Assembly (NCBI GenBank): GCA_934045075.1
Contig: OW203729.1
Location: forward strand, 9,786,704 to 9,850,703
Origin: Yponomeuta sedellus
Lineage: Eukaryota; Arthropoda; Insecta; Lepidoptera; Yponomeutidae
Direction of reading: 5' to 3'
DNA length: 64,000 bases
The notes under the pieces are model-generated. The model was not told where the DNA came from. It saw only the letters and a list, made by a program, of their open reading frames with translations, and did no database searches. Position numbers and translations under genes: made by a program. How positions within the stretch are numbered: position 1 is the first letter of the stretch; the number at the start of each line of letters is the position of its first letter. Positions 43,545 through 52,569 of the stretch are shown here, one piece after another.

Positions 43545-45419
43545 TCATCCATCCACGGAGTGTATTTTTGGTCTCATGTGATAGTAGATGAAATTGGTGT
43601 CCACAGAGAGACCTTCGCTGGCTTCGCCCGATGAAGGCTTGGGCTCTGACGGAGCCCCGAGCGCCTCCGCTTCCTCAGTTGCAATGCGCGCGCGTTCAGC
43701 GTTTAATTCAATCTCGTCCTGCTTCTGCTCGCATTTAACCTGTTCGTTGTGCCAATACTTCTCCAGAGCGTTCGCAAGGTAAGCGATAGGGTCAGCGGGT
43801 TGGCGCAGAGCCGCGTCTCGGATGCAATGCTTCAGTGCATCGCCCACGGTCCTCTTTAGGTACAAGCTATCCTTCGAGGTCATCGGCTTGGTGGTCTCGT
43901 GACTGCAGTAGGCCTGGTGCTCGGTATGAAGCGGGAGTAGGTTGCCGAAGCCGTCGTAAATGAACTCCTCGGTTGAGTCTGGCTCGCGATAGATGCGGCG
44001 GCTATTCTCGTTAAGGTAGTAGCGACCGAGCTTATCGTACCAGTAGGTCACGCCGTCGACTACTTCCTTGTGCTTGATCATGTATCCGAGCGGGTGCATC
44101 ATGTACTCGCTAGCGCTCTCGTGCGCCTGGTAGACGCGCTGGTCCGAAGCGTTTATGTAGTAGCGGCCGCAGTTGTCGTAGAAGAACACGTGATGCTCGT
44201 TGTCGCTGATCGGCACCAGCTCATTGTGCTCGTTCGCCTGGTAAATATTCCCATCGTTGTTTTTCTCGTACAGTTTCCTGCCGTGCTTGTCGATGAAAAA
44301 ATGACCCAACTCGTCGTCGTATATCTCTTTGAAATCGGCTACGCTCAGAATGGATATGACTGACTTGCGCGCCACCGTGCCGTGGATCGCCGCTTTCCAC
44401 AGGTTCACCAGCTCTTCGACCAGCCGATATCGCCCGTATATTGGAAGCCAATGATTGAATATGTGCACTTCTCTGCCTTCTTCGACTATGTCGATATCGC
44501 AAACGCTCGTATTATCAGCTCTGATTTTGTCTAAGGACTCTTTCATGTTCTCGAGTGATTGCAAACGTTCTTCTAGATAAAGCTTCTTATGTTGCAGCGC
44601 CATCGTGGCGGCGGAGCTCTCGCCTTGCAGACGCTCGATGCGGTCTTCTAGCATTTTTATTTTGTCGCGAACTTTCTTCATTTCCAGTTCATGCGGGGCG
44701 CTCATGCGGAACATGTATTGGCGGGATCTGGGATCTGTTTTCAGTACTGATAGTATACTGCCTGTTGCGGAACCCGCGGTTACTTCTTCGACGATATCCT
44801 TCAAGGTATAGGAGAGTTCGGTAAGTAGGCCTGGGTCTTTCTTTGCCACTACCTTGCACAACTGTACGACCAAGTTGTCATTGAGACGATCGAGCCAGTT
44901 CATCAACTCCTCGATCTCGAACTCTACTTTAACGATAAACTCGGTTAGGTCCGATTGATACTGTAAAAAGTTGCGTTTCTCTTCGAGGACGACTAGCACG
45001 GATTTTTGCATGTCCTCGATTAATTCGATTTCTGCTTGCATTAGGTTTCTGTCATTATGGGTTAGTGATTTTTGGAGGTGTTGTATGTACCGGTTGAAGG
45101 AGGTGTAGCGGCTCTTGACACACTCTATAGTGTAGTCGATGGCGGACCAGAAGACCTGGCGTGGGGTGTCCTTGATCTTGGCTTTTATGCCGCGGAGATC
45201 GCGCACGGCTTGCAGCCACTCCAGGTGAAACTTGACCACTGTGTCGACGATCATCTCCGGTGGAGTGTCGGCGATGAGAGACTGTCGCATTTCGAGTAGC
45301 AGCTTGTGTATGTTGGCCGCATAATCTTTCTTGTTAACAAGGATCACTGGGGACTCGAACGACATCTTGATTTCTTTCGCGATTGAAAACAAAAAGGCGG
45401 CCGCATCTTGTTCGTTCAT
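43545..45419 (-). CDS. Uncharacterised coiled-coil protein with YD-like repeats and a DPY-30 motif
   Basis: One uninterrupted exon of 624 residues, tail-to-tail with NOP2 (stop codons 325 bases apart). I do not recognise the family. Residues 1-300 are helical, with a clear coiled coil at about 244-300. Residues about 364-500 hold roughly three repeats of the pattern YD..GR(Y/K)(Y/L)....R.Y: FFIDKHGRKLYEK, FFYDNCGRYYINASDQRVY and YWYDKLGRYYLNENSRRIY, then FIYDGFGNLLP. Residues about 523-560 (TVGDALKHCIRDAALRQPADPIAYLANALEKYW) are a DPY-30-type dimerisation motif. An acidic tail follows, ending DTNFIYYHMRPKIHSVDG. DPY-30-like motifs occur in radial-spoke and other axonemal proteins and in COMPASS, so a sperm-flagellum role is a fair guess, not a finding. 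Lack of introns may point to an old retrogene. Confidence 0.85.
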   Translation of the reverse strand: MNEQDAAAFLFSIAKEIKMSFESPVILVNKKDYAANIHKLLLEMRQSLIADTPPEMIVDTVVKFHLEWLQAVRDLRGIKAKIKDTPRQVFWSAIDYTIECVKSRYTSFNRYIQHLQKSLTHNDRNLMQAEIELIEDMQKSVLVVLEEKRNFLQYQSDLTEFIVKVEFEIEELMNWLDRLNDNLVVQLCKVVAKKDPGLLTELSYTLKDIVEEVTAGSATGSILSVLKTDPRSRQYMFRMSAPHELEMKKVRDKIKMLEDRIERLQGESSAATMALQHKKLYLEERLQSLENMKESLDKIRADNTSVCDIDIVEEGREVHIFNHWLPIYGRYRLVEELVNLWKAAIHGTVARKSVISILSVADFKEIYDDELGHFFIDKHGRKLYEKNNDGNIYQANEHNELVPISDNEHHVFFYDNCGRYYINASDQRVYQAHESASEYMMHPLGYMIKHKEVVDGVTYWYDKLGRYYLNENSRRIYREPDSTEEFIYDGFGNLLPLHTEHQAYCSHETTKPMTSKDSLYLKRTVGDALKHCIRDAALRQPADPIAYLANALEKYWHNEQVKCEQKQDEIELNAERARIATEEAEALGAPSEPKPSSGEASEGLSVDTNFIYYHMRPKIHSVDG

Positions 45420-45849
45420 GGTTATCGCTAGACTCGAATAAAATAATTATAAAACTAATCTCCAAATTTATATGTAAAGACGATTAATAATTAAAGTTTG
45501 TTGGAATATTTTGATAGCTGTTCAATCAAACTGTTTGACATGGACTTGTTATTTTCAAATAAATAACGTGAAGCCTGTCATCCTGCCGACTGAATTTCGT
45601 GGTACATTTTTGTATCAGTGACTGGCCTGTATTTTCGGATCACTTGACGTCATCAAAGTTAGAACGAACCTTGTCGTTCGCTGTGAAAATAAAGCCGGGG
45701 TCAACGCCACGAGAGCGTCTGGACCTCGAAACGTCGGGGAAGCTACGTTGAATCTCCTGAAACTGAAACGTAGTCTTTACTTACATCATCTCTACGATTT
45801 TACATCGCCATTCGTAGTTGCATCTAACGATGGTACTTCGGGAAAATGG

Positions 45850-46060
45850 TAGATTGCGATGTCCGCCCTCGCGGGATGCAGTCCCGGAGCGTACGGGAAG
45901 GGCGCCCGGCGGGGCTGAGTGGAAAGCGCTGCGCAGCCCGAGCCTCCGCCCCCCGCGCGCCCCCGCCCGCCCGGAGGCTGCCAGTATCCCGCGAGGAGCG
46001 CTTCATACCGCACGCGCGAGCTCTCTGCCTCCCGCCGACCTCAGTGTGTGTATACCATGC
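45850..46060 (+). promoter_or_regulatory. GC-rich, CpG-rich block; candidate promoter
   Basis: About 200 bases of very high G+C (runs such as CCCCCCGCGCGCCCCCGCCC near 45950) in an AT-rich neighbourhood. A TCAGTGTG initiator-like motif follows at about 46040 on +. No coding exon with good splice signals follows on + within the window. It could be the first non-coding exon of a gene running out to the right, or an upstream promoter for the 624-residue gene on -. The ORFs listed here are by-products of the base composition. Confidence 0.35.
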
Positions 46061-47039
46061 ATATTTTCTAAATTAAAACGGCTAAGTAGTGACACTTTCG
46101 TACACGGATTGTAGTTTTTTCGGGTCGGTAAGCTGAAATGGATGTTGGGCGGTTGGGCGGGCGGCTTTGTTCGCGTACTACGCCCGCCCGGTGAAGGCTG
46201 TCCGCGCAGCATCCGCTCTTCCGTATCTATATATCACCCTGTATATACCTACAGGGCAGCTTGAAACGCGCCGGTTGAAATTCGTATTGTAACTTGCTTC
46301 TTTATGTGGTCGTATGTAGCTAGGTGTGGTAGAATGGTCTCTCGTTTTCGCTGTTGTGAAATGGAGAGTAAAGTTTGTAAGCATGAGCACTTTGTTGCAA
46401 TGTAATGGCTCTTCATCGGTCGTCGTGCGGTTAGCGAGTTTTATTTCATTACTCGTAAAATTACCTCGACGACGCTATCACATTGACGTTTTTGCCTCAA
46501 TTCCTAGCCTTTCTTACCTGCACAATTGAACACAATGAACGTAACGATACTAAACAGCGTATGATATAATAATTTAATTGGCTACGCGCCTGGGAATGCA
46601 ACACAGTAAAATAATGCGAAGAAAGTAAAGTCAAATGAAGCGTCAATCACGAGTTTGTCCGTACTTAGATACCTTACCTACTTAGGAACCTATAATAAAT
46701 ACATTTGATTGGACAAAAAACTATGTACCATGGGAAGGGAAAATCTAAAATCACACACCGAATCAATGCAACTAGGTCACAAGAGTCGACAGCTTGTCAA
46801 CTTTTAGTTATGGGCTACGTAGCGATGAAAATGTAAAGTTCGACCTGCTAAATACTAACTTGTTATTATTTGTGTGTTCCCTGAGAGGCATGGTATTCTT
46901 ATCTATTTACGAATCTATTTGTAAAACTAATTGCAGTTACTTATAAGTATTTGAGACAGCCTATAGGATAGGTGTACCTACGTACGTTCAGCTGCAGGGT
47001 ATAAGTCTTCTCTCACGGAGACAGTATGAGTGTGGTACC

Positions 47040-47290
47040 ACGCCGCGCTGTGCATCGGTATTTTAAGTGTAGAGCCACCTCAGATACTTCTAGGTTTTTT
47101 CACGAAGTTTCCTTTCACCGTTATCAAGTGGTGGATAATAGACCTACGAAATAAAAAAAAAGTATGTTCCTATCTCAGAGAATAAAGTATTGAAAGGTAG
47201 TTGCTGGGTTCGAACCTGAGTCTATATGAAACTGAGCTATCACCCCTCATCATTACCGCAGGTATAACAGTAGAAAGGTAGATACTATAA
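47040..47290 (-). repeat. Second tRNA-headed SINE family, diverged minus-strand copy
   Basis: Minus-strand head near 47250 (GATAGCTCAGTTTCATATAG, CTCAGGTTCGAACCCAGCAA), and GAAGTTTCCTTTCACCGTTA on + as in the copies at 26.3 and 57.2 kb. Confidence 0.5.
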
Positions 47291-47694
47291 CTTGTTAGCT
47301 GTATCGCTCTATCACATCCTGAGTGATCTGCAACCTTCTACTTAGTATTGGCTCCTTCTACTGTTACTCTCTCTATGTACGACTTTGACCGGCTCTTGAG
47401 CATAGCTCACCTGCTAAGGTTCATCTGAATGGGTTACCAACTTAGACCAGCTTGGCTTACCTCGAGGACACTGACCCCTGGCTCCTTCTACTTAGTCACA
47501 ATCAATTTTGTCTAGTAAAAACCTAGTGTTACGGAATGGACTGTATAAACAAGAAAACTAATGGAAAACGAGTAAAACGAAATAGAATAGGAAAATATCA
47601 AAAGAAAATGGGCAATGAGATGGTGGCAAGAAGAATATTACAGAATGCGTGACATAGGGAAAAGTCAATAAAACGAAGAATATACAAATTATAA

Positions 47695-47815
47695 AAAGAA
47701 TCAGGTCTTGGATGTTTACATGTTTGTGATGTCGTTGTTTCTGGTATCCTAGTGTGGGGTCAGAAACAATGTATGTGCCTGTATGTAAATGTTATGTTAT
47801 GTTAATCCTCCTTGG
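47695..47815 (+). repeat. Third SINE family, body fragment
   Basis: CTTGGATGTTTACATGTTTG, TGATGTCGTTGTTTCTGGTA, GTATGTGCCTGTATGTAAAT. Matches 50752-50965 inverted and a piece at 26610-26672. Confidence 0.55.
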
Positions 47816-48297
47816 ATTCTTCAACACCTACCTTCTAAGCAGAACCAGTACAATCTATTACAGCATATTATGTGCTTGATAGCTATTTGTCTCACTTCAC
47901 TGAGCCCGCTCGTTATAATTTTAGCGTCGAGATAAGATTGCGGCAACGCATAACAATTAGGTCGAGAAAATTTGCTGGAAAAGCGATATTCAAGAAGAAC
48001 GGCAACCTATTGAAATTACGATGACCGAGAATTGCTCTTAGGTAGGCACTCCCGGGCCCTTTCTTGGAGCTGTATTTGAAGGATTAGGTACTTCTTCTTA
48101 GCGTGTCGATGGCAAGCCATCGTGGTGAAAGGATTTGCCAATCAGGTTATGGGACTCGCTGATTGTTACCCAGGGCGCGCCAGACGTACGGGTTCAGTGT
48201 GTACGAGGTAACGATACTACTTTATAGTAGCTGGCCGGCGTAGCCTAGGCAGAGTTTAAATTATTTGAAGAATATCGTTACGTTTTATAGTTATATA

Positions 48298-48455
48298 TTA
48301 AACGGGTCAAATTGCGATTATTTATTAGGTAAAACGTAATTAGTCTACCCGAGACCACGGCAACTGTAACGCTGCCGAAACGTCGGGAAATCAGGTAGGT
48401 AATTACGTTTTACCTTATAAATAATCGCGATTTGACCCGTTTAATACTTATATGA
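48298..48455. repeat. Hairpin element with CCGAAACGTCGGG centre
   Basis: TATTAAACGGGTCAAATTGC and its near-inverse, arms of about 50 bases (including AGGTAAAACGTAATTA), around GACCACGGCAACTG and GCCGAAACGTCGGG. The centre motif recurs at about 45710-45745 (CCTCGAAACGTCGGGG). Confidence 0.6.
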
Positions 48456-48566
48456 CTATGTATGAGTATCGCGAATCATTAAAAAATACTATCGTTACGT
48501 TTTATTTAGGTGTCAGTCGTGTTGAGACTCTCAGCTAGGCTAGGTTTTCGTTTAAAAAAGATAATC

Positions 48567-48868
48567 GTTATCAACCCTTGTATGTCCCCATTGCTGGGGC
48601 ACGGATCTCTTCCTACCTCGCAGGAAGGTTAGGCCATACTCCACCTCGGGGGCCAAGTCCGGGTTGGTGGAGGATTGTAAGACAGTGGCGGGCCTTACTG
48701 TCAGAAGTTATCAAGCCGCCCATAAGGCCTCTGACATGGCTTTACGACTGCCATTATATGACAGCCGGCACCAATACGGCATTAACGTGCCTTGCGAAGC
48801 ACGGAAGCACTCGAAAAAATGCCACTAGCGGTGGTCACGGGACGCTCACCCATCCCGTACCTTAGTAC
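48567..48868 (-). repeat. 5S rRNA-like SINE, lacking part of the head
   Basis: The tail ACATACAAGGGTTGATAACG is at the left. The body is intact through GCTTCGCAAGGCACGTTAAT and GATGGGTGAGCGTCCCGTGA. The last 70 bases of head are missing. Confidence 0.7.
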
Positions 48869-49229
48869 CCAAAAAGATAATAAAAACATAGTACCTATTA
48901 TTTCTAATCCAGCGCTTTAACAAGTAGTGCGCTTCAGTACGTAGCATGGAGGCTCTTTTTTGGGCTACTATCACAATCGACGTACATTGCATAGTCGATT
49001 AACCCACTGCTTAACAAGTACAGAGACTTTTATTTTTACAGAGAGAATTGTAATTCTATGAGTCTCGGCCGCGCTTCAACTCAAAACTGCATAGATATTT
49101 TGGCGAAATATTTATGGACTTTTTATGGAGATATCTATGGAGAAATATTTATGGAGTACAGCATTATTTTTCACCTGTCCTAAATCGGCGAGAGGTTCTC
49201 TTCGATATATTTACGGTACTAAAATACCT

Positions 49230-49420
49230 ATTGAAAAGAAAAAAAAATCTTCCTTTACATTCATTAATCGTTGCATGCACGCCCGGTTTCGGTACTATTA
49301 TCTTGCCCTTTGCTAAGACATCCCCTATTTGGTCGAAGTATTCCCGCCTGGCATGTCCCTTGCCGGCCCTTCCACATTTGCTCGATATTTTTCCCGATGT
49401 GTTCTGTTCTAGGGAGTAGG
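49230..49420 (-). mobile_element. LINE C-terminal fragment, minus strand
   Basis: Reads GRAGKGHARREYFDQIGDVL and AKGKIIVPKPG on -, matching the fragment at 394-579. The two differ by substitutions and a frame change near the end. Confidence 0.6.
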
Positions 49421-49489
49421 TTCTAAAAATAGCTATCACTATTGACGAGATCTCTGAAATTACTTTTAGCAAAAACGTATTATGAAATA

Positions 49490-50344
49490 AGATATGATTG
49501 TTAACATACCATAACGGCGCAATAATTCATATCCTATCTTATAATACGTTTTTGCTGAAAGTAACTTCATAGATTTCAATAATGATGATAGCTATTATTA
49601 TAATAGAGACAGTTATACGCGTACAGGTTGTTAATTTCCTTGTCAAGTCCATACATAATACATTTCTTATAATAACGCGGTTAAACCTACTGAAACGCGG
49701 TTGAAATTTTTTGTTAAATACACTTTGTGCCAAAAGGGCCTATTATAAAGGTTTATTTAGATGATAATGATGCCTGAAATTAAAGCCAGTAGGTACGAGT
49801 ACATGCACGTCAATGTGGTCTATATTTTATAATTAAGTATAATAATGTAAACTCTGTTAATTAAGGATTTTGAAATGACTAAGTTTGGAGTTTTTTTGTC
49901 CATTTTTTCTCCAAAATTATTTAGAGTTTGAAATGGACACCTAGTTTGACTTGTAACGTTCATTAAGCCGCAGTTTCTGCGCAACTTTGAATAATACATT
50001 TTCATTTCATTTCATAACCGTCGGCAAGCGAAGGATCGTTTTTACGTCCACTACTAATGGGATACCATCAGCCCATTAGAGAGAACAATAACTCGATTTT
50101 CGCCCACAAGATAACGAGGCAAATTCAATTGAAGTGCACCAGGGAAAGTGACATCACAGGCTCTGCTGCGCATGCGCTGTCAGTCAAACCGATTGCACTC
50201 CCGCGCAGCCAGTGGTCTTGAAAATCACACAGCGGCAATATTCAGATAGTCTGCTCGTGGAAAATTATTCATAGTAGGTTCAATAGAGAGCTCGTACATA
50301 CTAACAACCTCATGACATCCAGCAGCAGTTAACCAAAGTGCAAA
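49490..50344. other. No gene seen
   Basis: AT-rich. ATATCTTATTTCATAATACG near 49480-49495 and its inverse near 49535-49550 form a short inverted repeat. No ORF of note. Confidence 0.35.
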
Positions 50345-51006
50345 GAAAAAAAAAACTGCCAAGTGCGAGGGTTTTGTACATAAGTATTTGTTGATACTTA
50401 CGATATTTTTTTATAAATAGTTCCGGAATCGAGCCTGGCAGTTTTTCTGAACCCCAAAGATTAATTTTTATGCAAGAATTACAAATGTGCAGTTGTCAGA
50501 TTTTATTCTGTATTTGTACGATTTTATTTGCCAAATTTCACAGGTCGAGATCAAAGAAAAGTGTCCTATAAATTTTGATTTCCTTGAGTGTCAATACGAG
50601 TATATATTGATTTACGTTAACTTGGAAGTTTGATTTTTGCACAGCTTCAAGGGACTGTAGACCCGAGTATATAGTTTTTATTTTAACCCGATATAACACG
50701 TGAGTGCGTTCCCAAGATAAAGGATTTGACAGACAGACGGACAATAAACATAACATAACATTTTACATACAGGCACATACATTGCTTCTGGCCCCACACT
50801 AGGATACCCTGTGTCGTGGGAACCAGAAACAACGACATCAGAAACACGTAAACATCCAAGATCTGGGCTTTTTTTTGTCCCCAGCCGGGATTCGAACCCG
50901 GAACCTCTTTCATGGTAGGCAGACGCGCTACCGCTACGCCATAGAGGTCGTCAATAAACTGATTCTATTAGTGTCTCGTTTTTTCCTGTCGAGGTACGGA
51001 ACCCTA
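50345..51006 (+). mobile_element. GGTTCCGTAC-type repeat copy, split by a SINE
   Basis: AACTGCCAAGTGCGAGGGTT at the left and GAGGTACGGAACCCTAATAA at the right, with the GACAGACAGACGGACAA run before 50752. The third-family SINE (50752-50965, minus) interrupts it. Confidence 0.65.
50752..50965 (-). repeat. Third SINE family with a tRNA-like head, nested
   Basis: On -, the head reads ATGGCGTAGCGGTAGCGCGT and GGTTCCGGGTTCGAATCCCG. The body continues TCTTGGATGTTTACGTG and ends GTATGTAAAATGTTATGTTA. Its 5' and 3' ends do not pair like an acceptor stem, so it is not a tRNA gene. Confidence 0.65.
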
Positions 51007-51639
51007 ATAACAAATGACTGCTGTTAACAATGGCTTAACCTGTTGGTGTACGCGAAAACGGATCTTTGACGAGCTAAAATCACAACCTTTTTTAGCTCTG
51101 CCGTAATCGGATAAAAATCATGTCACTTACTTGTGCCTCTGTTAGCATGCTGGCAGGGTATGTTATAAACGGCCTTTTGTTATAATACTGCTGTCAACGT
51201 TGTGCAGTGATCTTGAAGATGGAAGATAGTATGTGCACACTACTTTCACTGCGCCCGCGCTGGTTACCGTATAAATAAGTTAGTGTCGAGGGGAAACCGC
51301 AAGTTTTCAACAAAAAGTACCGTTCCAGCGATTTCTTTTTTTTAGTGTTACGTACTTAAACGACCAATTATTATTGTGAGATGGGCTCGAGCACAAAGGG
51401 GTCCAAACCGCCACATTTTTATGTGACGTAATTAACAAAAAGTGTTTTCATTCGTTCGAGAAAAGGGAATCCTACCATTAGGGAACCAGACGCATACTTG
51501 GCCGTTTTTACCTACTATGAACTGCTTGCTATAGTACTGCTTTGTAATCACGCACACACACACCATACCACATCTCACATAGTTGACACCTGTATGTATT
51601 ACCGTCTATTATGTATGACAGAGCAAATAAAAAAACACG

Positions 51640-51800
51640 CAAAAATCTCGTTCTTGAATGAGGCATTATACTCGTACGTCGCGCGGAACCCAGTCGGTGA
51701 CAATTTATGCCCAACTCTCTTGGCCCATTACATGTGAGGTGACCCACCCAATTCCACTTCAGCTTAGCGGTGGCAGCTCCAGCATCGACAATTTTCATTC
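51640..51800 (-). mobile_element. LINE C-terminal fragment
   Basis: Reads DAGAATAKLKWNWVGHLTCN and then LGSARRTSIM on -: the KWRWAGHIAR-type segment at the end of many LINE RT proteins. Truncated and frame-broken. Confidence 0.5.
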
Positions 51801-52204
51801 TGGTATAATTCGTTATTTCAGTTTAATTATCAATGAATATTTGTTCTACTAGTTAGGTTTCCTAATTTGAAAAAAAAACTGAAACAGGTTTTTTAGTATC
51901 ATGGCAAGTAGCAAAATCTTGTCTCTGCCTACCCCTACGTGATCCCAAGCTAGTTGCCAAATTTAAACGTATAATTATGCAGTTTCATGTTAACAGAAGA
52001 CTATTCGATTCCATCCTTGTAAACTGAAAAGATATGCATGGCACGCGTCACTTTCGCGAGACCCGAGTTGCGTACATTAACAATGTCGATACCTTTTACC
52101 ACAAAACAACATTGTACAGTAAGACTTTTATCGATTGTTCACAGTGAGATCAAGCGAACCCGAAATCACTTACGCCCAGTATCTCGTACGCTAACAGTCT
52201 AGTA

Positions 52205-52431
52205 CAGTCTGTTAGCTTTTAGAATATACCTCGGGCTCTAGAGTAGGCTTCGGTTTTCGCCGAAAGCACACGAGTGTAATACTACTTCCTGCCCTGTATA
52301 AAACTTTTCTTCACAATTTTGAAAAGTTATGTAAAGTTAAGTGACATAATTAGTTCCGATATTTCTATTACACGAATATATCCGATTCTATCCGATAGTA
52401 GCCGAAGTATATTCTAAAAGCTAACAGACTG
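52205..52431. mobile_element. MITE with TA duplication
   Basis: 227 bases. The ends are CAGTCTGTTAGCTTTTAGAA and its inverse, continuing to ATATAC(C/T)TCGG, arms of about 32 bases, with TA at 52203-52204 and 52432-52433. No coding capacity. Tc1/mariner-type. Confidence 0.8.
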
Positions 52432-52442
52432 TAATCTCCTGT

Positions 52443-52565
52443 TAACACTGTCACTTTTTTAAATGCCAACTGCATTTAAAAAAGTGATAGTATAAAAAAG
52501 TGGCATTTAAAAAAGTGACAGTGTTTTTTTAAATGTCACTTGTTTAAATGCCTACTTTTTTAAAT
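52443..52565. repeat. Nested inverted and direct repeats of CACTTTTTTAAATG
   Basis: AACACTGTCACTTTTTTAAA and its inverse bracket a shorter inverted pair (CATTTAAAAAAGTG), with partial copies to 52560. Fragile, hairpin-rich DNA next to the MITE. Confidence 0.6.
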
Positions 52566-52569
52566 TTTG

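Noticed and set aside
45792..46212. Arg/Pro/Ala-rich ORFs in the GC-rich block
   Set aside because: Composition artefacts; several frames are open at once and none has a start or splice context that stands out.
50880..50950. Possible tRNA gene on the minus strand
   Set aside because: A and B boxes are good, but the two ends do not form an acceptor stem and the sequence is part of a repeated SINE body.
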